The notes beneath the pieces are model-generated. The model did not search any database. It saw only the letters and a list, made by a program, of their open reading frames with translations, and was not told the DNA's origin. The position numbers and the translations under genes are program-made. A stretch of 64,000 nt of DNA, from contig CAZSHG010000009.1 of NCBI GenBank assembly GCA_964606695.1, positions 44,642-108,641 on the forward strand, written 5' to 3'. Shown here one piece after another: positions 1 to 7,825 of this stretch (the stretch's first letter is position 1; each line of letters begins with the position of its first letter). This stretch comes from CAZSHG01 sp964606695 [NCBI: uncultured bacterium] (GTDB taxonomy: Bacteria; UBP14; UBA6098).

Positions 1-1
1 G

Positions 2-2107
2 TATGGAATCGAATATAACCAGATAACGATTTGCACCAACGGTTGGACCTGTTTCGGTAGCGCTACGACATCCGACCATACGGTAGATACCATTCCCGAT
101 ACCTATGCACCACAAAACGTCATGGCAATATGTTACATGGACCTTTACTGTAGTTCCAGCTCAAGCGAAATATTGTATCAAGATATGGGCGATGGGTTTT
201 TTGTTGTAAGCTACATCGATGTTTACGAGTTGGGTTACTCCTCCATCCTCTTTTCGATGCAGATCGTAATAGACTTTAACCGGTCCTCCGTGAAATATAA
301 TTATCTTAACGTTACGCCTTCGAGTTACCGCGAAGGTGTGGTAGGCATCGAGAATAACACCGGCACAATTGGCTTGTTCTATGGCTTCCATACCTCATCT
401 ACGTCCGTTTTACGGGATTCATTATCAATCGTCTTCCGCTCGAATCTTGTGGTCGCTCCGCCGTATTTCAATAATTGCTACGTAGGCGATGATTTTGAGG
501 TAGGGGGGACCACGCTCTGGGAACTTGGCAGGCCGATGATAGGGCCGGATATGCCGCCTTCCTTCCCATACTGCTGGTGCACGGATAAGGACGACAACTA
601 CCCGCCCGCCGCGGACGCTTTCCTTTATATGCCGCGAATGGATATATTCGGTTGTGGCCAGCCCATTTTCGATTGGTATCAATGGTATGATATAGACTCC
701 GCAAGCGATGGCGGTATTGTCGAGATTTCCACCAACGACGGGATAAACTGGACTCAGGTTACTCCGGAATTGGGTTATCCTTGCTCGGCACTGGAGCCGG
801 GTAGCGCCCTGTCCGGACAACCCGCATTTACAGGTAACACCGGCGACTCATGGGAATACCAATCGATTGATCTCACTCCCTGGGTGAGTTCCGGCGAAGT
901 CTGGCTTCGGTTCAGGTTCGCTTCCGACGCTTCCGGCGAAGCGCCTGGCTGGTATATCGACGACGTCGGATTGACCGAAGCTTTTGGTGTGATAAAAGGA
1001 CGCGTCGATCTCGGATATGAAACCGATGAATCCGGAGCCTTAGTGCAAATCGCGGATCTGGAGTTGTCTGACATCACAGATGTCGACGGCAATTATTTCC
1101 TCGACCGCGTGAAAGTGGGAACATGGGATGTTTCCTGCACGAAACCAGGCTTTGCGGGCGATGTCGCGGGAGGAATCGCTATCGCCAGAGACGAGACGGT
1201 TACGGTGGATTTCTATCTGCCCCCGATACTATTTGCGACCAATTTCGATACGACCGATGGCAACGGCGTGTCGGATCCAGCAGGCGCATGGCAACATGGA
1301 AGACCCGACTCGATGACCAGTCCCCCCGGATATGCACCGGGCCCGAATGAAACCGACAGCCTTTGCTGGGGAACGAACCTATCCGGCAACTACACTAACA
1401 ACGCCAATTGGGGACTCGAATTTACCGTATCGCTTCACGCAGATTATCCAGCTATGAAAATCTGGCATTGGTATAAACTCGCGGGCGAATATGTCGGATA
1501 CCTCTGGGACGGCGCGGTGGTGATGTGCAAAGGAAGCGATGAAACCGAGTTTACTATAGTCGAACCGGTGGAAGGATACGATGGCCCAGTCTCAGACCAT
1601 AACCCGTGGATAGGCGGAGAATGGGCATTCGGCGGAGAGTCAAACGGCGATGGTTGGCATTACAATAGATTCTACCTCTACGACTGGGCGATGCAGGATT
1701 CTGTTACGATCCGCTTTCAGCTTTCGGCGGACGGCGCCGGCACTAACCGCGGATGGTATATCGACGATATGGTCATCGTGGACGATCCTTCGGGAACCAC
1801 GGGCGTCGCTGAGGAATATAAGACACCCGGCGAAATGAGCCTTTCGGCATACCCAAATCCGTTTAACGCCTCTACGAATATCGAATTCAATATTTCTCGA
1901 CCGGGTGAGGTAACTCTCGATATCTTCGATATCTCCGGGCGAAGGGTTAGAAAAATCACCGATAACGAAAATTACGACAGAGGAAAACATAGCCTTATCT
2001 GGGACGGCAAGAACAATGCCGGCGAGACGCTACCCTCGGGAGTCTATCTCGTGAAAATATCCGCTTGTGGCGATAACAAGAGCACCAGAATCGTCCTTCT
2101 GAAGTAG
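2..2107 (+). CDS. Large secreted multidomain protein with C-terminal sorting domain (5' truncated)
   Basis: The frame is open from base 2, so the signal peptide and any catalytic domain lie outside the window; 701 codons are visible. In order: a β-sandwich-like segment opening with YGIEYNQITICTNGW (residues 1-140), a jelly-roll/MAM-like module ending in GWYIDDVGL (about 160-325), a carboxypeptidase-regulatory-like β-sandwich with GRVDL and DVDGNYFL (about 330-390), a second module ending in GWYIDDMVI (about 400-600), and a C-terminal domain with YPNPFN, FDISGRRV and SGVYLVKI (about 613-701). That last domain is the FlgD/Por-type sorting domain known from type IX secretion cargo. The layout resembles surface peptidases and cell-surface proteins of FCB candidate phyla, but no catalytic motif is visible here. 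The substrate and function cannot be stated. The region from 2108 to 2152 holds nothing recognisable. Confidence 0.85.
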   Translation, partial: YGIEYNQITICTNGWTCFGSATTSDHTVDTIPDTYAPQNVMAICYMDLYCSSSSSEILYQDMGDGFFVVSYIDVYELGYSSILFSMQIVIDFNRSSVKYNYLNVTPSSYREGVVGIENNTGTIGLFYGFHTSSTSVLRDSLSIVFRSNLVVAPPYFNNCYVGDDFEVGGTTLWELGRPMIGPDMPPSFPYCWCTDKDDNYPPAADAFLYMPRMDIFGCGQPIFDWYQWYDIDSASDGGIVEISTNDGINWTQVTPELGYPCSALEPGSALSGQPAFTGNTGDSWEYQSIDLTPWVSSGEVWLRFRFASDASGEAPGWYIDDVGLTEAFGVIKGRVDLGYETDESGALVQIADLELSDITDVDGNYFLDRVKVGTWDVSCTKPGFAGDVAGGIAIARDETVTVDFYLPPILFATNFDTTDGNGVSDPAGAWQHGRPDSMTSPPGYAPGPNETDSLCWGTNLSGNYTNNANWGLEFTVSLHADYPAMKIWHWYKLAGEYVGYLWDGAVVMCKGSDETEFTIVEPVEGYDGPVSDHNPWIGGEWAFGGESNGDGWHYNRFYLYDWAMQDSVTIRFQLSADGAGTNRGWYIDDMVIVDDPSGTTGVAEEYKTPGEMSLSAYPNPFNASTNIEFNISRPGEVTLDIFDISGRRVRKITDNENYDRGKHSLIWDGKNNAGETLPSGVYLVKISACGDNKSTRIVLLK

Positions 2108-2152
2108 TTGGCAGAGATATTGCATAATCCCCGAAGAAAAATAAAAAAAGGC

Positions 2153-2181
2153 TTGCAATACGCCAATCGAGCCTATATAAT
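2153..2181 (+). promoter_or_regulatory. Sigma-70 promoter for the small membrane protein gene at 2202
   Basis: A -35 box TTGCAA (2153-2158) and a perfect -10 box TATAAT (2176-2181) are separated by 17 bp. The predicted start is near 2188, 14 nt before the ATG at 2202, leaving room for the GGAG at 2193-2196. The two tRNA genes downstream may be read from it as well, since the gap to the first is only 33 bp. Confidence 0.75.
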
Positions 2182-2201
2182 TTGCAACTTATGGAGCGAC
2201 T

Positions 2202-2444
2202 ATGGCAGTGAAGAGATCAAATAGAGGCAAAGAAGAAACCCAGTTCCCCTTTACCGGCAAGAACTACGCTCTTTTCGCAATAGGGTTTCTGTTCATTCTT
2301 CTGGGATTCGTAATACTCACTACCGGCGATATAACAATCGCGCCGATACTGCTGGTTGCCGGTTACTGCGTTCTCATACCCGCCGCGATTCTGGTGAAAA
2401 ACGAACCTAAAGGCCGGAGTGAGACGGAGAAAGCGAAGTCTTGA
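2202..2444 (+). CDS. Small two-helix membrane protein, DUF3098-like
   Basis: An 80-residue protein with a short basic N-terminus, the motif FPFTGKNYALFAIGFLFILLG leading into transmembrane helix 1 (about 20-41), the turn TTGDITIAPILL, helix 2 (about 46-65) and a charged tail. The KNY-helix-turn-helix plan resembles DUF3098 proteins of Bacteroidetes, whose function is unknown. The ATG at 2202 follows GGAG by 5 nt and a consensus promoter by 20 nt, so the gene is probably expressed. It lies just upstream of two tRNA genes with no terminator between. The family assignment is from memory of the motif. It could equally be an unrelated small inner-membrane protein. Confidence 0.7.
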   Translation: MAVKRSNRGKEETQFPFTGKNYALFAIGFLFILLGFVILTTGDITIAPILLVAGYCVLIPAAILVKNEPKGRSETEKAKS

Positions 2445-2477
2445 GTTCTTTTTATCTTTGAGTGTGAAACGGATTTC

Positions 2478-2552
2478 GGGCGGATAGCTCAGCTGGTTCA
2501 GAGCACCTGCCTTACACGCAGGGGGTCACAGGTTCGAATCCTGTTTCGCCCA
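2478..2552 (+). tRNA. tRNA-Val (anticodon TAC)
   Basis: A 75-nt cloverleaf. Acceptor GGGCGGA pairs with TTCGCCC (2545-2551, one G-T pair). The D arm contains TAGCTCAGCTGG. The anticodon loop CTTACAC carries TAC. The T arm ACAGG-TTCGAAT-CCTGT is at 2528-2544, and the discriminator A is at 2552. CCA is not encoded (ATT follows), unlike the neighbouring tRNA-Asp. Confidence 0.97.
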
Positions 2553-2586
2553 TTTTAATTCGGTTCTTTCATCGATTTAATTTTAC

Positions 2587-2665
2587 GGGGTCGTGGTGTA
2601 GCCTGGTTTAACACATCGGCCTGTCAAGCCGAAGATCGCGGGTTCAAATCCCGTCGACCCCGCCA
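2587..2665 (+). tRNA. tRNA-Asp (anticodon GTC), CCA encoded
   Basis: Acceptor GGGGTCG (2587-2593) pairs perfectly with CGACCCC (2655-2661). The anticodon loop CTGTCAA carries GTC. The T arm is GCGGG-TTCAAAT-CCCGT (2638-2654). The discriminator G at 2662 is followed by an encoded CCA. It sits 34 bp after tRNA-Val and is followed at once by a terminator, so the two are probably one transcript. Confidence 0.97.
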
Positions 2666-2673
2666 TAAAACTT

Positions 2674-2702
2674 ACCCCGTCGCATTTAGCGGCGGGGTTT
2701 CC
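2674..2702 (+). terminator. Rho-independent terminator after the tRNA pair
   Basis: A 10-bp stem (2674-2683 with 2689-2698, one G-T pair) with an ATTTA loop is followed by a short T run. It closes the small-membrane-protein/tRNA transcription unit before the convergent gene ending at 2728. Confidence 0.8.
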
Positions 2703-2727
2703 GATTTATCCGAACCCGGCCAATAAA

Positions 2728-3405
2728 TTACTTCTCCAGCTCCTTCTCCAAATCCTGCATTAGAATCCGTATCTTGTAGTCGTTGCTACGGGTGGCGCTG
2801 AGCCGCGTTGCATATTTGTCCATTAAATCGGCACGTTCAACCATCAGTGGTTTTAGATGCGCTTCGGCCTGATCGGCCTCCTTGCGGATACGCTCGGCGT
2901 CCTGTTCTATTTCGTAGGCTCTGGCGCGGGACTGCGTAGCCGTCCGGTTGGTATTCAACCATTTGAAAAGTCCCTCGATGAAAGCCCTCGCCTTCTCCTT
3001 CTCGGCTTCGATTTCCTTCTGGATTCTGACAGAATCCTCCTGATCGCGCCGTCTTTCATCGCTTCCGCCTGACGTATCCTCAGACGCGCTTTCCGACGTA
3101 TCCTTAACCGTGATTACCTTTTTGGCGGTGTCCTCGTAAGGATTCGTCTCGTAATCGAAATCCCTGTCCGACCTGTCGTAATCGCTTCTTCTGAGATAGG
3201 GATTATTCGGCTCCCTTTTTTCGACCGGTGCCTGAGGTTGACCTTCCGCGAGTGTCGATTCCGCCTCGGCGAAAATATCACCCAGATCCTCCGAGGGAGA
3301 CTCTATCTCAACTCTGGTCTCCGTATCGCCTTTGGGGCGGAAAAAAATAAAGGCCACGACGATTATCCCGATAACGATTAAAAGTAATTTCGTGTCTCTC
3401 TTCAT
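2728..3405 (-). CDS. Single-pass membrane protein with disordered linker and charged coiled coil
   Basis: A 225-residue protein not recognised as a known family. It has a short basic N-terminus, one transmembrane helix (about 8-22, LLIVIGIIVVAFIFF), a long acidic, proline- and serine-rich region without hydrophobic core (about 25-125), and a strongly charged helical segment (about 125-225) with QKEIEAEKEKARAFIEGLF and ERIRKEADQAEAHL that should form a coiled coil. It is the last gene on the minus strand after the minor-pilin operon but is separated from it by 282 bp. The 138-residue protein at 5451-5867 in that operon has the same overall plan. A role in pilus assembly is inferred only from position and shape. 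No convincing promoter was found directly upstream. Confidence 0.7.
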   Translation of the reverse strand: MKRDTKLLLIVIGIIVVAFIFFRPKGDTETRVEIESPSEDLGDIFAEAESTLAEGQPQAPVEKREPNNPYLRRSDYDRSDRDFDYETNPYEDTAKKVITVKDTSESASEDTSGGSDERRRDQEDSVRIQKEIEAEKEKARAFIEGLFKWLNTNRTATQSRARAYEIEQDAERIRKEADQAEAHLKPLMVERADLMDKYATRLSATRSNDYKIRILMQDLEKELEK

Positions 3406-3687
3406 TATCGTAAAAGAATATAAATTTTACTAAAAACAAAGAATATCGGATTTACACACAATTTTTGTGCAATTCCCGTAAGTCGTTGTGGCTCAGGCTT
3501 CTTAGAGACTTTTTATTCCGTTATAAATGCCCCTGTAAAGTATTTGAAGACTTTTTTCTCGATTTGATAGAGATATTTTTCGTTTTCAAAGGCTTTTCAA
3601 TCGATTTTAAGGACTCCAAACCCAATTTCGAAGACTTTTTCTCGGATTTCAAAGCCCTCTTTTGCGATAATTTATATTAATTTTCGA
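3406..3687. repeat. AT-rich spacer with degenerate direct repeats
   Basis: This 282-bp gap contains no convincing gene. It holds two near-copies of a 25-bp unit, at 3546-3570 and 3630-3655 (shared core GAAGACTTTTTTCTCG with small differences), plus weaker matches such as GAGACTTTTTATTC near 3504. The spacing is 84 bp. The segment may be a decayed coding repeat or a 3' UTR of the pilin operon. A 71-codon open frame on the plus strand has no ribosome-binding site and reads as low-complexity Phe/Asp/Lys. Confidence 0.45.
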
Positions 3688-5454
3688 TTAATACTCGATA
3701 ACCGATGCCACCTGCCAGCCGGCATTGCGGGGTTTTAAGCGTTTAAGCGCGTCCGCGCACCAGTTGATGTCGGCATTACCCGCAATCTTGAAATCTACTG
3801 ATTGGCATAGCAGAGAACCCCATAAATGAATTCCCTGACCGCCACCGGTCATATCTACGCTAACTTCGCCAAGACAGATGATTAGCCCTGTCCATTCGAA
3901 TTGCCCCGAGATATGCATGTTTCCGCGAACGACTAAAACACCAGCGCCCACAGTTCCAGCCGGGCCGGGGCCTCCGCCCTGTTCGGGGAGTGTCCCGTTG
4001 CCGTTGCAGTATGGGCAAACCCTTTCGCCACTGCCGCCACAGACTGCGCAGGTTCTTGATACACCCCCAACTGTGCCCTTTCCTCCGCAAGTTGAACACT
4101 GGAAATAACCATGGTTACAACCGTCCGGGCATGGTATTTGGCCTGTTCCTCCGCAGGTAGCACAGCCGCTGGATGGGTCAACTCCAGTTCCGCCGCAGAA
4201 CGGGCACGACACTCCACCCGTTCCTCCGCAGTCGGGGCATATACCTGTTCCCGGCGGGTCGTTTTGTCCTCCGGTGCCGCATCGGTAGCAGGACCATTTG
4301 TTAGGACCAGCAATCTTACTATATCCACTTCCACCGCAAATAGGGCAGACTCCAGTGCCGTAGCACTCAATACAACCGTAAATACCAGTTCCTTCGCAAC
4401 TGTCGCAGGCTACAGGGTTTCCTCCGGTTCCGCCACAGTCGGGGCATACGAAATGGCCTACGCTATCGCAGGTTGCACATCCGATAACTCCATCCCCCCC
4501 GCAACTATCACATGGAACTCCCGGCTCGGACCATTCATAGCCAGTTCCATCACATCCATAACAAGTTATTGTTCCCGTTCCGCCACAGTTTTCACATGGC
4601 ACGGAACCTCCGCCGCCGCCGGAATGTCCGCCGCCTGCTAAGACGATATCTCCGGGGAAATAGCAAACCTTGGGGTTGTTTGGATATTGGCCGTAAACCC
4701 AATTGATTGTATCGGCGAACTCGCCGTTTGGGCCTGCGTAAACAGTTGCGAGGGCTTCGAGGTCGAAAGTATCATGATCGAATTCTACTGCTGGATAACG
4801 AATCCCCATTGTGTCATCGACGGAAAAGACCTGGTCGTCTCTCATGCCGATTGCATCTACTATACTTGCCGAGTCGTGAACTGTAGCTACAGCTTCACGG
4901 TGGTCGCCGGGGGGGTCAGGAATATGATAGTTGGTCATCCCATAATGATGGTCGGCCCCAGATATATAAAAAGCATTGCCCGCAAAATGTGGTTCTTCCG
5001 CTTCGATATAAAGTGGGCCGGGAATATCTCTCAGGGGGTCGAGAAACGCCGGCACGACCCTGAACTCCAGCCTTCGCACAGCGTTGCGCGCCATTGCGAC
5101 AGAGCGAATTACGCGCTCTTCAGGCGGAAGCCATGAAAAATCGGTGGAATCCAGTATCTCTACGGTATAACTACCGCCTGCAGTGGATTGATTATCAAAT
5201 ATTGTTCCATGGGTGTTGGGATGGGAATTTAAAAACTGAATGGCCTCCATCGCGCCGGATTCGGCTATGTAAAAGGCGCGTTTGCGTCTGGCCTCGTTGC
5301 CGGAAAGCTTGTTGTTGTAATAACTCATGGTCATCATCAGAAGCCCCAGCAGAGAAGCGATGATGAGAACCATTATGACGATGAAAAGGACGCTTCCTTT
5401 ACGCGGATCTCCGCCGGTTATTTCGTAGGCAATTGATTTCGTTAAATTTATCAT
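3688..5454 (-). CDS. PilX-like minor pilin/assembly protein with inserted 16-motif CxxCxGxG cysteine array
   Basis: A 588-residue protein. Residues 19-72 are a PilX-type N-terminus: a hydrophobic helix (SVLFIVIMVLIIASLLGLLM) followed by KRAFYIAESGAMEAIQFL, the usual class III prepilin-like motif. Residues 95-270 and 503-588 fit the typical PilX-family body, ending in a β-solenoid-like stretch (GVLVVRGNMHISGQFEWTGL). Between GDIVLAGGG (270-276) and that stretch lies an insert at residues 287-483 (bases 4006-4596). It has fifteen CxxC motifs and one CxxxC, mostly followed by GGTG-like glycines, as in the DnaJ zinc domain, which has four. No J domain is present. By analogy 32 cysteines could hold up to eight zinc ions. 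Flanking Gly-rich linkers suggest a domain insertion. ATG 5454 follows GGAGGG and overlaps the upstream stop by 4 nt, so the gene is in the minor-pilin operon. Confidence 0.9.
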   Translation of the reverse strand: MINLTKSIAYEITGGDPRKGSVLFIVIMVLIIASLLGLLMMTMSYYNNKLSGNEARRKRAFYIAESGAMEAIQFLNSHPNTHGTIFDNQSTAGGSYTVEILDSTDFSWLPPEERVIRSVAMARNAVRRLEFRVVPAFLDPLRDIPGPLYIEAEEPHFAGNAFYISGADHHYGMTNYHIPDPPGDHREAVATVHDSASIVDAIGMRDDQVFSVDDTMGIRYPAVEFDHDTFDLEALATVYAGPNGEFADTINWVYGQYPNNPKVCYFPGDIVLAGGGHSGGGGGSVPCENCGGTGTITCYGCDGTGYEWSEPGVPCDSCGGDGVIGCATCDSVGHFVCPDCGGTGGNPVACDSCEGTGIYGCIECYGTGVCPICGGSGYSKIAGPNKWSCYRCGTGGQNDPPGTGICPDCGGTGGVSCPFCGGTGVDPSSGCATCGGTGQIPCPDGCNHGYFQCSTCGGKGTVGGVSRTCAVCGGSGERVCPYCNGNGTLPEQGGGPGPAGTVGAGVLVVRGNMHISGQFEWTGLIICLGEVSVDMTGGGQGIHLWGSLLCQSVDFKIAGNADINWCADALKRLKPRNAGWQVASVIEY

Positions 5455-5867
5455 CTTGTTCCCTCCGTTTCTTGAATTTTGCGGATTCTTCGCATGCTGT
5501 CAAGTAACGCTGTCGAGATAGAATCCAGATTTGAGCCGTCGCTCTCTCGCATTGCCATAGCCTCATTACGGGTTTTCTCTACAGCTTCTCTGTGGAGTTC
5601 CGCTATTTTCCGTGGAGCCTTTTCTGGTTCTGGTCTGTCCGGAGTAAAGTCGGGACGTTGTGTCGTAGATGTGGGGTCAACCATCAGGGTAGTGCCTTTG
5701 GAAAGCAAAGACTCAGGATCGACTTCCTCGCCACTCATCTGTGTTGGCAAACCTATTACAACCTTTTCGGTTTCCTCTTTTTTCCCGGAAGAAAATATAG
5801 ATATAATTATCAGTGCCAGGATAACCAGCAGTATCAGTCCTAAAACTTTTGGTGAGTCGAGTTTCAT
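5451..5867 (-). CDS. Small single-pass membrane protein in the minor-pilin operon
   Basis: A 138-residue protein not assigned to a family. It has a basic/polar N-terminus, one transmembrane helix (about 8-26, VLGLILLVILALIIISIF), a linker rich in Pro, Thr and Asp (about 30-85), and a charged helical C-terminus (about 86-138) with AELHREAVEKTRNEAMAMRE and LLDSMRRIRKIQETEG. It lies between the PilW-like gene (next base) and the PilX-like gene (4-nt ATGA overlap), so it is translated as part of the pilus operon. The inside-out plan (anchor, disordered spacer, helix) is the kind seen in PilP- or PilN-like inner-membrane partners, but no sequence motif supports naming it so. Confidence 0.75.
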   Translation of the reverse strand: MKLDSPKVLGLILLVILALIIISIFSSGKKEETEKVVIGLPTQMSGEEVDPESLLSKGTTLMVDPTSTTQRPDFTPDRPEPEKAPRKIAELHREAVEKTRNEAMAMRESDGSNLDSISTALLDSMRRIRKIQETEGTR

Positions 5868-6734
5868 TTAGTGTTTTTCTATTGAAAGGTTGAGGACAAC
5901 TACTTCGGCCTTCATCTTCTGCCTTCGGTAATTGTCATTATGAATTGTATCCACGTATTGGTAATCGGCAGTCTGAGCTCTGGATTCGACTTCGATATTG
6001 ACGCAATATATATTAGATGCGGGGGACATCGTGGTTCTCTCAGTCGTATCCCCTCTTGTCTCGTAAGTCAGCGTCAGGTCTTCGATGCCCTCGACGAGGA
6101 CGTATTCTTTATCGAGGCCGTTAATCGTATAGGCGCAATAAGGATTGCCGTCGTCGTCAACTTTAACCTTGATTGTATAGCTATTAAAAGTGGAAACTCT
6201 GCTTCCCGACGCGTATGATCTGGCGATTCCGTTTGCTAAATAAAATGCAATGAGTTTCTCGCCGGAATTATAAAAAACAAAAGCAGTATCGACTTCTGCA
6301 CAGTCTTCTATAATTGGCTCGCTAAAGGGTTTTTGAATATACAATTTCATATCCTGTGTATATTTGAATCTGTCGGAATATTTGGCGATCACCAAATCTG
6401 AACCAACTGAAACACCGAATTTGATTGTCGATATAAAATTGTCATAATTACCGGTAACCCTGATGGAATCCGGGCCGTCGGTAACGTAAAACGGCACAAT
6501 TGCATCGACGGAATCAGGAATCATGTGACCTGCGACTCGGATTTTATCCAGAAGTTCTCCGTGGATTCTCGATACCGATTCCTGCGATTCCTCCCGAGAT
6601 TTTTGTCTTAGAAATCCCTTCCGCTGTCCGCTTGAGATATAAATCAGGGCTCCCACTACGATGACTCCGAGGAACATCGTGATGATAAGCTCGATAAGCG
6701 AGAAGCCGGATTTATGATTTGAATGGGTATGCAT
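5868..6734 (-). CDS. PilW-like minor type IV pilin
   Basis: A 288-residue protein with a class III prepilin signal: a short hydrophilic leader (HTHSNHKSG) cut before FSLIELIITMFLGVIVVGAL, where G/F and Glu+5 are the features recognised by PilD peptidase. The rest is a polar globular domain of about 250 residues, the usual size for PilW. Minor pilins of this kind prime assembly of the type IV pilus or form its tip complex. The start overlaps the PilV-like gene by 23 bp and the stop abuts the next gene. The name rests on operon order (FimT, PilV, PilW, PilX) and length, since the globular domain is too diverged to assign by eye. Confidence 0.85.
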   Translation of the reverse strand: MHTHSNHKSGFSLIELIITMFLGVIVVGALIYISSGQRKGFLRQKSREESQESVSRIHGELLDKIRVAGHMIPDSVDAIVPFYVTDGPDSIRVTGNYDNFISTIKFGVSVGSDLVIAKYSDRFKYTQDMKLYIQKPFSEPIIEDCAEVDTAFVFYNSGEKLIAFYLANGIARSYASGSRVSTFNSYTIKVKVDDDGNPYCAYTINGLDKEYVLVEGIEDLTLTYETRGDTTERTTMSPASNIYCVNIEVESRAQTADYQYVDTIHNDNYRRQKMKAEVVVLNLSIEKH

Positions 6735-7092
6735 TTCGATAAAATGTTGTGTTATAGGTTGATATGTGCTCCCGATCTTTTGAGTCTTTCCATTTGACGT
6801 TTAATTCTAGAGTTTTAATACGAGGTTTTGTAGATACCGTTGTAATCGTCCAGACTCTGTAGAATTTACCTACTGAATCCGCGCCCGATGCGATATCGCT
6901 AAAGCTGTATCTCCTCAGTTCCTCAATTTTGCCCTCGGCAACGTTCGACGCCTCTCGCATCTCCTGGCTTTGCGTGTTTATCCTCTGCGCACCAAGGACG
7001 CCCATCACAATGAAACTCGTGATAGTCAACGCGATTACGATGGCTATCATAACCTCGAGCATGGAAAAACCGTATGTATTCTCTTTCCTCAT
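6712..7092 (-). CDS. PilV-like minor type IV pilin
   Basis: A 126-residue protein with a prepilin leader MRKENTYG cut before FSMLEVMIAIVIALTITSFI, containing the expected Glu+5. The helix continues into AEGKIEELRRYSFSDI, a typical PilV pattern, and then a small β-rich domain. It overlaps the upstream FimT-like gene by 4 nt (ATGA) and the PilW-like gene by 23 nt, so the pilins are translationally coupled. It is expected to be an inner-membrane minor pilin processed by PilD; no pilD is in the window. Confidence 0.85.
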   Translation of the reverse strand: MRKENTYGFSMLEVMIAIVIALTITSFIVMGVLGAQRINTQSQEMREASNVAEGKIEELRRYSFSDIASGADSVGKFYRVWTITTVSTKPRIKTLELNVKWKDSKDREHISTYNTTFYRNAYPFKS

Positions 7093-7646
7093 CCACTAAC
7101 CTCGTTTCCTACCGATTGTATATATCCTGAAGGCAATTCGTATTCTTCAACCCAGCCACTCGTTTCTTTTATAATCAAACCTTTGAATTCCTGAGTCTCG
7201 TTCGAGTAAACCGCAACGATTATGTCCTGGTCGGGTGCGCCGCTTTCATGAACATAGAAAGCCATATCATCATTTTTCTTTATTAACCCAAGGCTTCCGC
7301 CGAGTAGGTTTATACCGGACTCGAAAAACATGCTGTCGATTTTCGCTTCTGTGTCGTCGAATACGCCGTTTTCGTTTTCGTCCGCCCAGGCGAAAATGAA
7401 ATTATATTGGAAGTTCACGTAAACGCAAATCTCCCGTTTACTGACTCTAGCTTCATTTGTGATATATCTGAGTTTGGATATAGCTCTTCCTGTTTCCCCG
7501 TTCAATTTCTGATGCGCGATAGATTTACGAAATCCAAGCACGGCAAGCGTTGTTATTATGCCGATAATGGTAACGGCAATCATTATTTCCATCAATGAAT
7601 AACCCTGGTTCCCGCGTAATCTTATCTTTTTGTATAGAGCTTTCAA
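7089..7646 (-). CDS. FimT/GspH-like pseudopilin
   Basis: A 185-residue protein with a prepilin leader of about 15 residues ending NQG before YSLMEIMIAVTIIGIITTLA (Glu+5 present). The sequence QKLNGETGRAISKLRYITNEARVSKR is typical of FimT/GspH helices that run into the globular domain, and a β-rich domain follows with ADENENGVFDDTEAKI. The start is TTG at 7646, supported by AGGTG 5 nt upstream. It is the first gene of the minor-pilin operon, about 70 nt downstream of a near-perfect promoter. Tyr instead of Phe at +1 of the mature protein is uncommon but occurs in pseudopilins. Confidence 0.85.
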   Translation of the reverse strand: MKALYKKIRLRGNQGYSLMEIMIAVTIIGIITTLAVLGFRKSIAHQKLNGETGRAISKLRYITNEARVSKREICVYVNFQYNFIFAWADENENGVFDDTEAKIDSMFFESGINLLGGSLGLIKKNDDMAFYVHESGAPDQDIIVAVYSNETQEFKGLIIKETSGWVEEYELPSGYIQSVGNEVSG

Positions 7647-7722
7647 GTTTCACCTCGATTATATTTAAGCTCTCGAATCCTATCTTTCAAAACGCGATAG
7701 GCTTCTCCTCACCCGCACTATT

Positions 7723-7751
7723 ATTATAATGATAACTTGCCTTAGTTTCAA
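7723..7751 (-). promoter_or_regulatory. Sigma-70 promoter of the minor-pilin operon
   Basis: On the minus strand, TTGAAA (7751-7746), a 17-bp spacer and TATAAT (7728-7723). The predicted start is near 7716, giving a 5' UTR of about 70 nt before the TTG start at 7646. No operator is evident. Confidence 0.8.
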
Positions 7752-7825
7752 GTATTTACTTTGAATAAAAAAAATAATATAGCCGGAGAAAACGGGAATT
7801 TGAAAGAACCGAGAACGATATTGAT

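Noticed and set aside
3465-3680. Plus-strand open frame of 71 codons in the AT-rich gap
   Set aside because: Low-complexity Phe/Asp/Lys product from a repeat, no ribosome-binding site, convergent with nothing that suggests a promoter.
4111-4641. Plus-strand open frame of 176 codons opposite the cysteine array
   Set aside because: It is a by-product of the biased Cys/Gly codons on the minus strand, rich in Ser/Ala/Thr, with no ribosome-binding site or promoter.
3688-5454. Assigning the gene as DnaJ because of CxxCxGxG motifs
   Set aside because: There is no J domain (no HPD motif) and no DnaJ C-terminal domain. The ends are PilX-like and the gene is coupled to minor pilins.
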